From Litorimonas cladophorae (GTDB taxonomy: Bacteria > Pseudomonadota > Alphaproteobacteria > Caulobacterales > Maricaulaceae), in assembly GCF_014652455.1 (NCBI RefSeq), contig NZ_BMYV01000002.1, forward strand, positions 372,001 through 436,000: a DNA stretch of 64,000 nucleotides, in the 5' to 3' direction. The position numbers and the translations under genes were made by a program. Position 1 is the stretch's first letter; the number at the start of each line of letters is the position of its first letter. Shown here piece after piece: positions 52,165 to 59,888 of this stretch. The notes under the pieces were generated by a model. That model worked only from the letters and a program-made list of their open reading frames with translations, was not told the DNA's origin and ran no database searches.

Positions 52165-52791
52165 TTATGCGCCAGTCTTTTCTTGAACCGGCGGAACACT
52201 CCAATCCGTTGGCATCTTTTTGAAGTCGAAGAATGGCGTTGTATCATTTTCTTCAATGGCCTTTTGCACCTGCGCATAGAAACCTTCACCGGCCATCTCA
52301 GAGAATGTAATTTCCATGTCACGGGCTTCTGATGCATTGCGCGGGCGTTCGCAATACTCTGGGAAAGTTGCTTCGCCAGCATGGCCAGAGGCAAAGCCTT
52401 TAGCGAACATTTGCTTCAGGATACCGAAGCCGTCGTCTTGAATAATCACGTCGCCGCGCGGGTGACCGCCCAGTGTTTTCATATGCGCGATGAATTTGTC
52501 CAAACTGTAGCAGTCATATGCGACGTGCTGACAAGAATGGTCGCCATGAAGATCTGTAAAAGCGGTGACCTGTGACTTCTCTTCGCGATCAATACCTTCG
52601 ATCAACGCAATTCCGAAATTGCCGTAGTCGATGCACCAGATTTTCATTGAGGATTTTCCATCAGGGTTCACATCATCGATACGTTTAATGAGTGTTCCGC
52701 CTTCGACTTCAATATGGAACCAAGCCCATTTTTCGATCATGCCTTTTTCACAGGCATAAGTGACGTGATCAATGCTCTTCAAATGTGACAT
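52165..52791 (-). CDS. VOC-family protein resembling half of 4-hydroxyphenylpyruvate dioxygenase
   Basis: 208 residues; HPPD is about 350. The sequence resembles the C-terminal catalytic half: IDHVTYAC (His9), QHVAYDCYSLDKFIAHMKTLGG (His89) and FPEYCERP (Glu145) give a two-His one-Glu iron site, with GFGILKQMFAKGF before it. The N-terminal half of HPPD is missing and there is no frameshift. It could be an active single-domain dioxygenase for an aromatic keto acid or a related enzyme. Divergent from an Lrp-type regulator gene, which probably controls it. Confidence 0.75.
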   Translation of the reverse strand: MSHLKSIDHVTYACEKGMIEKWAWFHIEVEGGTLIKRIDDVNPDGKSSMKIWCIDYGNFGIALIEGIDREEKSQVTAFTDLHGDHSCQHVAYDCYSLDKFIAHMKTLGGHPRGDVIIQDDGFGILKQMFAKGFASGHAGEATFPEYCERPRNASEARDMEITFSEMAGEGFYAQVQKAIEENDTTPFFDFKKMPTDWSVPPVQEKTGA

Positions 52792-52833
52792 ATAAACTCC
52801 GATTTGGGTGAATTAGGTTGCACTATAACAGAT

Positions 52834-52896
52834 GTATCATAAGCTTAGTCTGCGTATTCATGCAGAATTTTCTTAAATTTAGCAGGAATATGATAC
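52834..52896. promoter_or_regulatory. Candidate Lrp operator between the HPPD-like gene and lrp
   Basis: GTATCAT (52834-52840) and ATGATAC (52890-52896) are exact reverse complements 49 bases apart; between them CTGC/GCAG (52850/52862) forms a smaller palindrome. Paired, widely spaced half-sites in a divergent gap are typical of Lrp/AsnC regulators. Prediction only. Confidence 0.4.
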
Positions 52897-52920
52897 TTTC
52901 GTTCAAAATTGAGAGTTTTT

Positions 52921-53373
52921 ATGCTGTCTCCAATTGATAAAAAGATAATTCATGAGTTATCGCTCAATGCCAGGATCAGTTGGGTAAACCTTGGTGCTGA
53001 GGTCGGGTTATCTCCGTCGGCTTGTCAGAGACGTGTCGAGGCCTTGCAAACGAACGGTGTGATTAAGCGATTCACCGTTGAGGTAGACCCAGTCGCCGTT
53101 GGACAGGCCATTCATGCCGTCGTGCAGATCAAGGTGGAACGCCAAGATGTCGAAACTGCACGCGCGTTTCGGGCCCGATTATCGAGCTACACCGAAATCA
53201 GCGGTTTCTACAAATTATCAGGTGCGATCGATTATCTGATCCACCTTCACGTTGCAGACATTCGCGCCTTATCTGATTTTCTCGACAATCGCCTGCTTGC
53301 GCTCGACGGCGTTGTTGATGCGAGTTCTGCTATCGTGTTGGCAGAGCAAAAGGTGGGGTATCGGCCAGCATAA
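52921..53373 (+). CDS. Lrp/AsnC-family transcriptional regulator
   Basis: 150 residues from ATG 52921 (an upstream TTG at 52909 is unlikely). N-terminal helix-turn-helix (LGAEVGLSPSACQRRVEALQTNGVI) and C-terminal RAM ligand-binding domain (VQIKVERQDVETARAF onwards). Divergent from the HPPD-like gene and convergent with putA, so either may be a target. Ligand is probably an amino acid. Confidence 0.92.
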   Translation: MLSPIDKKIIHELSLNARISWVNLGAEVGLSPSACQRRVEALQTNGVIKRFTVEVDPVAVGQAIHAVVQIKVERQDVETARAFRARLSSYTEISGFYKLSGAIDYLIHLHVADIRALSDFLDNRLLALDGVVDASSAIVLAEQKVGYRPA

Positions 53374-53395
53374 GCGGTTTTCCGTGAGACGTTAT

Positions 53396-56300
53396 TTAAG
53401 CCTTCCCCGCCAGTAAGTCGGCATTGCCGCCACTCGCGGTCGTATCGATACACACGTGAACTTCGGTCGTAACGGCCCAGTGCACGTCTTCCCCTGTCAT
53501 CAGAGGTAAGATGGCTCCATCTCGTTGAGCTAGGGCTTTACGGGCGCTCTTTTGCTCGCTTTCAGAGCCCCAAAAAATCACAGCGGAAAACCCACTGAGG
53601 TTCTCTAGTTCAGTTGGCGCGAGTGTCGGTAATTTCACCGGGCTGCCACCTGCGGCTTTGATAAGGTCCGCTTGTACATCAACATCGGGGCCCAAACATA
53701 AAACGCGGCCACGCGCATAGGTCGACAGACGATTGCTTTCGCCCGTAGGTCCAGGGCAATCTATCGCGTGCAGAACGTCTTTGTCTGGTAGAGGCGTCGC
53801 GTCAATTTGGGCTTGTGCTTTGGCGGGGTCAGATTGCCTGCGATCCGGCTCGTCTCGGGTTGTGTGGGATTTTTTTAGGAAACGAGGGAGATAGTCTGGT
53901 CCGCCAGCCTTTGGACCCGTTCCAGATAAGCCTGAGCCGCCGAAGGGTTGACTGCCGACAACAGCGCCAATTTGATTGCGGTTTACGTAAATGTTTCCGA
54001 CTCGAAGCTTTTGCGTGATGTCATCAACTCGATTGTCGATCCGCGTGTGAAGTCCAAATGTGAGCGCATAATCTGCGGAATCAATATCTTCTAAGATTGC
54101 AGGAATTTCCTTTGGATTGAATTTCGCAACATGGAGAACGGGGCCGAATATTTCTTGCTCCATATCTTTTCGGCCGCCTACTCGGACCAAGGTTGGTTGT
54201 ATGAAATGCCCAACATCTGGAAAATCACTCGCTTGATGGATGACATCGGCTTCGGCGATGTAAGCCGAGAAACGCGCCCTTGCCGCTTCGTCAATCACGG
54301 GACCGACATCGGTCCTCATGTCCCAAGGATTTCCAAGCGCCAGTTCATCCATGGCCTCAGTGAGCATTTTCAAAACAGGTTCATAAATGTCGTCTTGAAT
54401 GTATAACATCCGAAGCGCGGAGCATCTCTGCCCGGCACTTTGAAAGGCGCTGGCAATGATATCTGCGACCGCTTGTTGTGGAAGGGCCGTGCTGTCGACA
54501 ATCATGCAGTTAATGCCGCCCGTCTCAGCAATGAAAAGAGCATGAGGCGAGAGCGCGTCCGCCACGTTTCGGTTAATGATCTGGGCCGTGGATGTGCTGC
54601 CCGTAAAGACGACACCATCTGCGCGTGGATCAGTTGTTAAAGCAGTTCCGATCACAGGGCCTTCGCCAGGGAGGTTTTGAAGGGCTGTGTTGGGAACGCC
54701 GGCCTTGTGCAATATTTCGACGGCGAGTGCGGCGATCAACGGCGTCGCTTCTGCGGGCTTGGCGATCACCGCATTTCCAGCCGCCAAAGCCGCTGCAATC
54801 TGGCCCAAGAAAATGGCGAGAGGAAAATTCCACGGTGCAATCGTGATAATGCACCCGCGGGCTTCTCCAATATTGCTTTCGCCTTCATCGGCATAAAAGC
54901 GAAGGAAATCGACGGCTTCGCGAAGTTCTGCTATTCCGTCAGCGGCGGTTTTTCCGGCCTCACGTGTGAGCAGGGCAAAGATTTCACTGTGCCGCGCCTC
55001 TAAGTTATCAGCGGCGCGTCGCAGAATATTGGCTCTTTCTTCAACGGGCGCGTTCCAAGGTGTGGCATGTTTGAATGCGGCGTCTACATGTTGGGACGTT
55101 GCGAACCAAGCGATGCCTACGACGTCAGAACTATCCGCTGGATTTACAATCTCGCGAGGTGTTCCCTTTTTCCGCGTGGACTTTGCCAATTGTGGCTTGG
55201 CCGTCCATTGCTTCGTCTCGAAGAGAGAGCGCCCTTTTTCAAATACCTCGAGTTCCACAGGATCTTGTAAGTTCCATCCGCGAGAGTTTTTTCGAGGCGC
55301 AAAAATATCTTCAGCGTTTGTGACGATCGGGATTTGGGTCTGCTCGAAAGGGTCTGCGACGATCACATCTATTGGAACGTCACGATTGGTGATTTGGCTG
55401 ACAAATGATGAGTTAGCGCCATTTTCCAAAAGGCGTCTGACGAGATAGGCGAGAAGATCGCGATGAATACCGACCGGCGCGTAAATGCGGCAAGGCACTT
55501 TCGTTTCTTTCCGCAGAATCTCATGCAAGGCGTCGCCCATGCCGTGCAAACGTTGGAATTCGAAGCCGCTTAAATCTCCATTCGCAAGCTCCAAAACTTC
55601 GGCTGTTGTACGGGCATTGTGGGTCGCGAATTGTGGATAAAGGCGATCCCGCAACCCCATAAGTTTGGCGGCGCAGAGTGCGAAATTCTGATCAGTTTCT
55701 GCCTTGGTCGTGAAGACGGGAAAATGTGTGTGCCCGCCGACTTGAGCGTGTTTTATTTCGCCATCCCAATAGGCGCCTTTGACAAGACGTACCATGAAAC
55801 GGCGGTTTGTATCTTTGGCAAGAGCCGCAAGCCAATCAATCACGGAGGCCGCTCTCAACCCATAGGCTTGGACGACGAGGCCCAACCCATCCCAGCCAGA
55901 CAATTCAGGATCGCGAGCCAATTTTTCGAACAGGTCCAGCGAAAGGTCAAGACGGTCAGCCTCTTCCGCGTCAATATTGAGGCCTATTCCAGATTTGGCT
56001 GCGATAAGCGCTAAGCCTTTCAGACGCGGCAGTAACTCATCCTCTACCCGCGACGCTTGTAAAGTTTCATAGCGCGGATGTAGGGCTGAAAGCTTCACCG
56101 AAATACCCGGATTGTCGTGAATGGACACCGAGTTGCAATAGGGCGCTAATGCTTCCGCGGCCAAACGATAGGCGTTTTCATAACGCCGCGCATCGGCCGT
56201 TGAGATTGCAGCCTCGCCTAGCATGTCGAAAGAGTATCGATATCCCGAACGACGATTTTTAAGGGCGTCTTGTATGTCTTCGCCCAGCACAAATTGGCGT

Positions 56301-56788
56301 CCCATTTCGCGCATGGCTTGGCGAACTGCGGTCCGAATAACGGGTTCGCCTAACCGCTTCACAAGCGTGCGCAGGGTCTTGACCACGCCGCGGCTGTCAT
56401 CTGTGTCCAAGACTTTCCCTGTGAGCATCAATCCCCAAGTCGACGCATTTACAAGTGCCGAGCTGCTCTTGTTCAAATGCGCACCCCATTCGGAAGGTGC
56501 GATTTTGTCCTCGATCAGGTCGTCCATGGTCTCCTTGTCAGGTACACGGAGCAAGGCTTCGGCAAGGCACATAAGTGCGACGCCTTCATCAGTGGACAGA
56601 CCATATTCCCCGAGGAACTTTTCCATCAGGCCTGGTTCGGCCTCGTCTCTTAGACGTTTAACTAAACCTGTCGCGCGCGCAGTGGCAGCAGCCCGAATAT
56701 GGGCCGGAATCGGGGTTTGCTTTTTTAGAACGACAGCTGGGTCGAGCTCTAAATCCGATTGAATGGCTGTGCGATAGGAGTTGATCAT
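53396..56788 (-). CDS. putA: Bifunctional proline dehydrogenase / P5C dehydrogenase
   Basis: 1130 residues from ATG 56788, with AGAGG upstream. Proline dehydrogenase barrel (about residues 170-470, with RLVKGAYWDGEIKHAQ), then the P5C dehydrogenase domain (about 560-1000) with TIAPWNFPLAI, Glu in AETGG and the catalytic Cys in SAGQRCSAL, and a C-terminal extension. No N-terminal ribbon-helix-helix, so unlike E. coli PutA it should not bind DNA and needs a separate regulator. Oxidises proline to glutamate at the membrane. Confidence 0.96.
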   Translation of the reverse strand: MINSYRTAIQSDLELDPAVVLKKQTPIPAHIRAAATARATGLVKRLRDEAEPGLMEKFLGEYGLSTDEGVALMCLAEALLRVPDKETMDDLIEDKIAPSEWGAHLNKSSSALVNASTWGLMLTGKVLDTDDSRGVVKTLRTLVKRLGEPVIRTAVRQAMREMGRQFVLGEDIQDALKNRRSGYRYSFDMLGEAAISTADARRYENAYRLAAEALAPYCNSVSIHDNPGISVKLSALHPRYETLQASRVEDELLPRLKGLALIAAKSGIGLNIDAEEADRLDLSLDLFEKLARDPELSGWDGLGLVVQAYGLRAASVIDWLAALAKDTNRRFMVRLVKGAYWDGEIKHAQVGGHTHFPVFTTKAETDQNFALCAAKLMGLRDRLYPQFATHNARTTAEVLELANGDLSGFEFQRLHGMGDALHEILRKETKVPCRIYAPVGIHRDLLAYLVRRLLENGANSSFVSQITNRDVPIDVIVADPFEQTQIPIVTNAEDIFAPRKNSRGWNLQDPVELEVFEKGRSLFETKQWTAKPQLAKSTRKKGTPREIVNPADSSDVVGIAWFATSQHVDAAFKHATPWNAPVEERANILRRAADNLEARHSEIFALLTREAGKTAADGIAELREAVDFLRFYADEGESNIGEARGCIITIAPWNFPLAIFLGQIAAALAAGNAVIAKPAEATPLIAALAVEILHKAGVPNTALQNLPGEGPVIGTALTTDPRADGVVFTGSTSTAQIINRNVADALSPHALFIAETGGINCMIVDSTALPQQAVADIIASAFQSAGQRCSALRMLYIQDDIYEPVLKMLTEAMDELALGNPWDMRTDVGPVIDEAARARFSAYIAEADVIHQASDFPDVGHFIQPTLVRVGGRKDMEQEIFGPVLHVAKFNPKEIPAILEDIDSADYALTFGLHTRIDNRVDDITQKLRVGNIYVNRNQIGAVVGSQPFGGSGLSGTGPKAGGPDYLPRFLKKSHTTRDEPDRRQSDPAKAQAQIDATPLPDKDVLHAIDCPGPTGESNRLSTYARGRVLCLGPDVDVQADLIKAAGGSPVKLPTLAPTELENLSGFSAVIFWGSESEQKSARKALAQRDGAILPLMTGEDVHWAVTTEVHVCIDTTASGGNADLLAGKA

Positions 56789-56853
56789 GGATGAACCTCT
56801 AGCCCTCGTGCTGAGCGGCGTTTTATTCATTTTGAAGACAAGAAATCCATTTG

Positions 56854-56937
56854 GCGCAAAAATTTTCTGCGACCTTGACCCTTCTAAAAACGTCGTTCTG
56901 TTTTTGACATTGCGGCTTTCAACGAAAATATTTTCGT
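56854..56937. promoter_or_regulatory. AT-core palindromes upstream of putA
   Basis: ACGAAAATATTTTCGT at 56922-56937 is a perfect 16-base palindrome. A second imperfect one, CGCAAAAATTTTCTGCG, lies at 56855-56871, about 66 bases away centre to centre. Both are within 150 bases of the putA start, a plausible control region for an Lrp/PutR-type regulator. Confidence 0.5.
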
Positions 56938-57030
56938 CGAGATCTCCGTTAACCGCTACTGTCTCGGGCCTAAAACTTAAAGGGCAATTGAACGTGGTGA
57001 GAGGTTCGGGCGCAAAGCAGAGCTAGGCAA

Positions 57031-57273
57031 TTAGGCTGGATTTTTATCAGCCTCCGCACAGGGCAAAATGCTCTTATCTCGATGCGTCACCATCGTGTGG
57101 TGCAACGTGCCAATCGTTTTGCTTCCCGTTTTGGTGCAAATGAAAGGGAAGAGACCGTGTAGAAAACATCCGAGACCCGCCACGAGCATGCGCGCGCCGA
57201 AACCAAACGATGTCCGCATGTGCTCGAAATATGTCTCGCCCACAGATTCCGGATGTTCGGTAAAAGCTTTCAT
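57031..57273 (-). CDS. DUF6356-like small membrane protein
   Basis: 80 residues from ATG 57273, preceded by AAGGAG. The opening MKAFTEHPESVGETYFEHMRTSFGFG and the helix MLVAGLGCFLHGLFPFICTKTGS match the small family labelled DUF6356. One or two membrane helices. Function unknown. It lies upstream of putA on the same strand, 242 bases away, so it is likely separately expressed. Confidence 0.75.
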   Translation of the reverse strand: MKAFTEHPESVGETYFEHMRTSFGFGARMLVAGLGCFLHGLFPFICTKTGSKTIGTLHHTMVTHRDKSILPCAEADKNPA

Positions 57274-57499
57274 CAAATATCTCCTTGAACGAGGACTATA
57301 AAGTGGATGTCTCGTAAAGACTTTACGAAAAACACCGTATTTCACTCCATTTATCAAAAAAATTTTGCTTAATGTAGCTCCAGCCGAAAATATTACATAG
57401 TTTTTGTTCAATCTGAGTGTTAATATTTGAATATCCTTTGACGTTTGAGGGATTGCTCAATAGAGACGCAGCGGCGCAAATGGAGATGGAGACAACGTT

Positions 57500-57976
57500 T
57501 TGGAAACGCTCACACGAAACGACGTGCACATCTTGGAAATCCTGCAACATGACGCAACTCGGTCTTTGGATTCGATTGCCGACGAAGTTGGTGTGTCATT
57601 GAATACGTGTTGGCGGCGTGTTCGAAAGCTCGAAGACGTTGGAATTCTTGAACGGCGTGTGGCCCTGATTGACAATGAGAAAGTTGGATTGCCGCTGACC
57701 GTTTTCGTGTCCGTGCGAACGGATGATCATTCAAAAACTTGGTCGGATAGTTTTACGCAAGCCGTCGAAGCGACGCCTGAAATTGTTGAATTTTACCGCC
57801 TCGCTGGCGATGTCGATTATATTTTGAAGATGATGGTTGCCAGTGTTTCCGATTATGATCGCGTCTATCAGGCCTTGATTTCCCAAGTCCGTCTTTCGGA
57901 TGTCTCGGCGAGTTTTGCGATGGAAAAGCTCAAATTTACAACGGAACTTCCCATCCGTCATGCTGTCAGAAATTAG
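57500..57976 (+). CDS. Lrp/AsnC-family regulator (KynR- or PutR-like)
   Basis: 158 residues from TTG 57500, the only in-frame start near the family N-terminus, with GGAGATGGAG upstream. Helix-turn-helix (IADEVGVSLNTCWRRVRKLEDVGIL) and RAM domain. Neighbours are putA on one side and the kyn genes on the other. In other proteobacteria Lrp-type proteins control put (PutR) and kyn (KynR) genes, so either role is plausible. The weak start may keep its level low. Confidence 0.9.
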   Translation: METLTRNDVHILEILQHDATRSLDSIADEVGVSLNTCWRRVRKLEDVGILERRVALIDNEKVGLPLTVFVSVRTDDHSKTWSDSFTQAVEATPEIVEFYRLAGDVDYILKMMVASVSDYDRVYQALISQVRLSDVSASFAMEKLKFTTELPIRHAVRN

Positions 57977-58033
57977 ATTTACAATCCAATCGCATTGGCA
58001 ACTCTAATCAATCCCAAAAATGTGAGACTTAAG

Positions 58034-58462
58034 ATGCCGTCTAATGACAATAAGCCGTTTACCGATATTGCCGCCGTGAACGCCATGTTTGCAGCCCATT
58101 TCCCTGACAACGAAACCCGGGCGATCGTAACGGAAATGCGGGATGGCTTTGCTGCATTAGAATTAAAATCCGATGCGCGCCATCTGCGCCCAGGAAATAT
58201 GGTGAGCGGCCCCACGCAAATGGCCCTTGCTGATACTGTTGCCTATGTCGTTGTTTTCACCAAATTGGGTATTACGCCAATGGCGGTGACATCGAATTTG
58301 AATATGCATTTTTTACGTCCATGTTTGGGGCCTTTGGTGCGTGCGGAAGGAACTTTGCTGCGTATTGGAAAAACGTCTGCCACAATAGAGGTTCGCATTT
58401 TTGGGGAAGGTCATTCGGAGCCGTCGTCATTCTCGACCGTGGCCTACGCATTGCCCAAGTGA
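58034..58462 (+). CDS. PaaI-type hotdog thioesterase
   Basis: 142 residues from ATG 58034 (TTG at 57995 would add 13 non-conserved residues). Hotdog fold pattern: HLRPGNMVSGPTQMALADTVAYVV and SNLNMHFLRPC, then LLRIGKTSATIEVRIF, as in the PaaI/YbgC-like thioesterases. Hydrolyses an acyl-CoA thioester, perhaps from amino-acid breakdown given the context. The following gap carries a structured RNA on the opposite strand. Confidence 0.82.
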   Translation: MPSNDNKPFTDIAAVNAMFAAHFPDNETRAIVTEMRDGFAALELKSDARHLRPGNMVSGPTQMALADTVAYVVVFTKLGITPMAVTSNLNMHFLRPCLGPLVRAEGTLLRIGKTSATIEVRIFGEGHSEPSSFSTVAYALPK

Positions 58463-58507
58463 AAACCCTTACAGCCCATCTCGTGACTGCCGATATTGAG
58501 AATAATC

Positions 58508-58795
58508 AGGACGTCCGCGTGGCGCAAACCGCGATGGCCTGCCAAGAGTGTTCTAAATGTGTTTTACGCGACTTGCGACCAATGTGTGTCAATCCATTGA
58601 CCTATGCGAAGCGGCGCATGCCGCACCGCAATACCACGCGGCGGTGTGTCTCGAATAACGGCCTCACTTGATTGCAACCGTTCCAGGTTGTCAGGCACGC
58701 GCTACTCGGCCCCTCTACATTTGCATTACTAAATGCAGATAGGCACACCGTCTTTCGGACCAGCCAGTCAATGATCACGAGCCTGTCCCGTGTCC
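58508..58795 (-). ncRNA. Structured RNA of unknown family, copy B
   Basis: Minus-strand counterpart of the RNA at 37970-38240. The 25 bases at 58782-58806 are identical, and TCGCGTAAAACA (58571-58560), CCATCGCGG (58537-58529) and GCGGAC (58518-58513) follow in the same order with nearly the same spacing. Helices are kept with different bases: CAATG/CATTG around GATTGACACA instead of ATCTG/CAGAT around ATTAGCAAC, and GGCC/GGTT around the same ATCGC loop instead of TCC/GGA. A further hairpin CTGCATTT/AAATGTAG lies at about 58716-58739. Predicted start 58795 from a good promoter. The 3' end is set by GTCCT near 58508 pairing with GGGAC. Function unknown. Confidence 0.72.
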
Positions 58796-58801
58796 GAAAG
58801 A

Positions 58802-58831
58802 ACTATAGAACCCTATCACAGTTTCTTTCAA
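58802..58831 (-). promoter_or_regulatory. Promoter of RNA copy B
   Basis: On the minus strand, -35 TTGAAA (58831-58826), an 18-base spacer and -10 TATAGT (58807-58802), predicting a start at about 58795 on GGACACG. The -10 to start segment is identical in copy A, whose -35 is poorer. Confidence 0.7.
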
Positions 58832-59141
58832 CGCGGAGTATTGTCCCAAAATGCGGCTCTGAGAATTGATTTCTTATCAGAAAAGTTTTTCAAAAAAGCG
58901 GAAAGAAATGAATTTGAGGGTCTTCAACGCGGTTCACTCGCATAGAATGGTGACTTATGAGGCGGGTTAGGAAAGCCTAATTCATGGATTTACAAAACCA
59001 TCTAAACCCTACATCCTCCGATCGTGTTCAATGACTTTCAAATCGCGCTTGCACAACACGTGCTCCGAAACTGGCTGACAGGTCACGCTTAGACAGCTTT
59101 CATTTTGCTGACGATATCAGACATTATGAAAGACAGAGACA
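58832..59141. other. Gap upstream of kynA, nothing recognised
   Basis: Between the promoter of RNA copy B and kynA. AT-rich around 58870-58915, no ORF with a ribosome site, no terminator and no clear palindrome. It presumably contains the kynA promoter. Confidence 0.5.
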
Positions 59142-59888
59142 ATGAACCGATCCGAATATGAAGTGATGATGCGTGGCGCAGGCCAGCTTGATTACGAAAT
59201 TTATTTAAATACAGCGCGTCTTTTGGCGTGTCAGAAGACACCCGAAGACCTCTGTAATCCTGACGAATTACAGTTTATGATTGTCCATCAGGTCGAAGAG
59301 CTGTGGATGAAGCTCATGGCGACAACTCTGCTGGATATTCATGACGAAATGCTTGCGGGGAATACATTTAAAGCGCTGACGCTGTTTCGACGAGTCCATA
59401 TTTGCCAAGAAATGATGACGACCCAGTTGTCGCTTTTGGAAACTATGTCGCCGAAGGATTATCAAGAGATCCGTCTTCTTTTGGGGAATGGAAGCGGGCA
59501 AGAAAGCCCTGGATTTCGAGTTCTGCTGAAGATGCCGAAGGACCTTTGGGCTACGTTTGAGGCGGTTTATCTGGAGAGTGGGAACCGCACGCTTGAACAG
59601 GTTTATGACAGCGAATATAGGCATGATGATACCTATATGATCGCTGAAGCGCTCGCGGAATTTGATGAACAGTTCCAAAAGTTTCGCAATGCGCACATGC
59701 AATTGATCTATCGGTCCATCGGCGTCGCAGCCAATTCCCTCAAAGGACGGCCCGTGGAAATATTGAATGAAGGTTTACGTCAAAAATTTTTCCCAGCGCT
59801 TTGGACGGTACGGGCTGAAATGACAGATCGTTGGGGCGGCAGCTATGGCCAAAAGCGCGCAAAATTAGAGCCCAAAGCAGATGCGTGA
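59142..59888 (+). CDS. kynA: Tryptophan 2,3-dioxygenase family protein (divergent)
   Basis: 248 residues, shorter than usual (about 270-280). Recognisable by DELQFMIVHQVEELWMKL (distal His), YQEIRLLLGNGSGQESPGFR (carboxylate-binding Arg region) and KFRNAHMQLIYRSIG (heme-ligand His). The loop after it, normally GTGGSSG and contacting the substrate amino group, reads VAANSLKGRP, so the substrate may not be free tryptophan. Overlaps the kynureninase-like gene by 8 bases. The kyn symbol rests on this pairing. Confidence 0.78.
   Translation: MNRSEYEVMMRGAGQLDYEIYLNTARLLACQKTPEDLCNPDELQFMIVHQVEELWMKLMATTLLDIHDEMLAGNTFKALTLFRRVHICQEMMTTQLSLLETMSPKDYQEIRLLLGNGSGQESPGFRVLLKMPKDLWATFEAVYLESGNRTLEQVYDSEYRHDDTYMIAEALAEFDEQFQKFRNAHMQLIYRSIGVAANSLKGRPVEILNEGLRQKFFPALWTVRAEMTDRWGGSYGQKRAKLEPKADA

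Noticed and set aside
56781-57026. 81-codon + strand ORF in the putA upstream region
   Set aside because: No family and no clear ribosome site; it spans the putA start and the palindromes, better read as a control region.
58321-58869. Two + strand ORFs (58321-58671, 58672-58869) downstream of the thioesterase gene
   Set aside because: The first overlaps the thioesterase gene in another frame, and both cover the structured RNA copy B on the minus strand; products look random.
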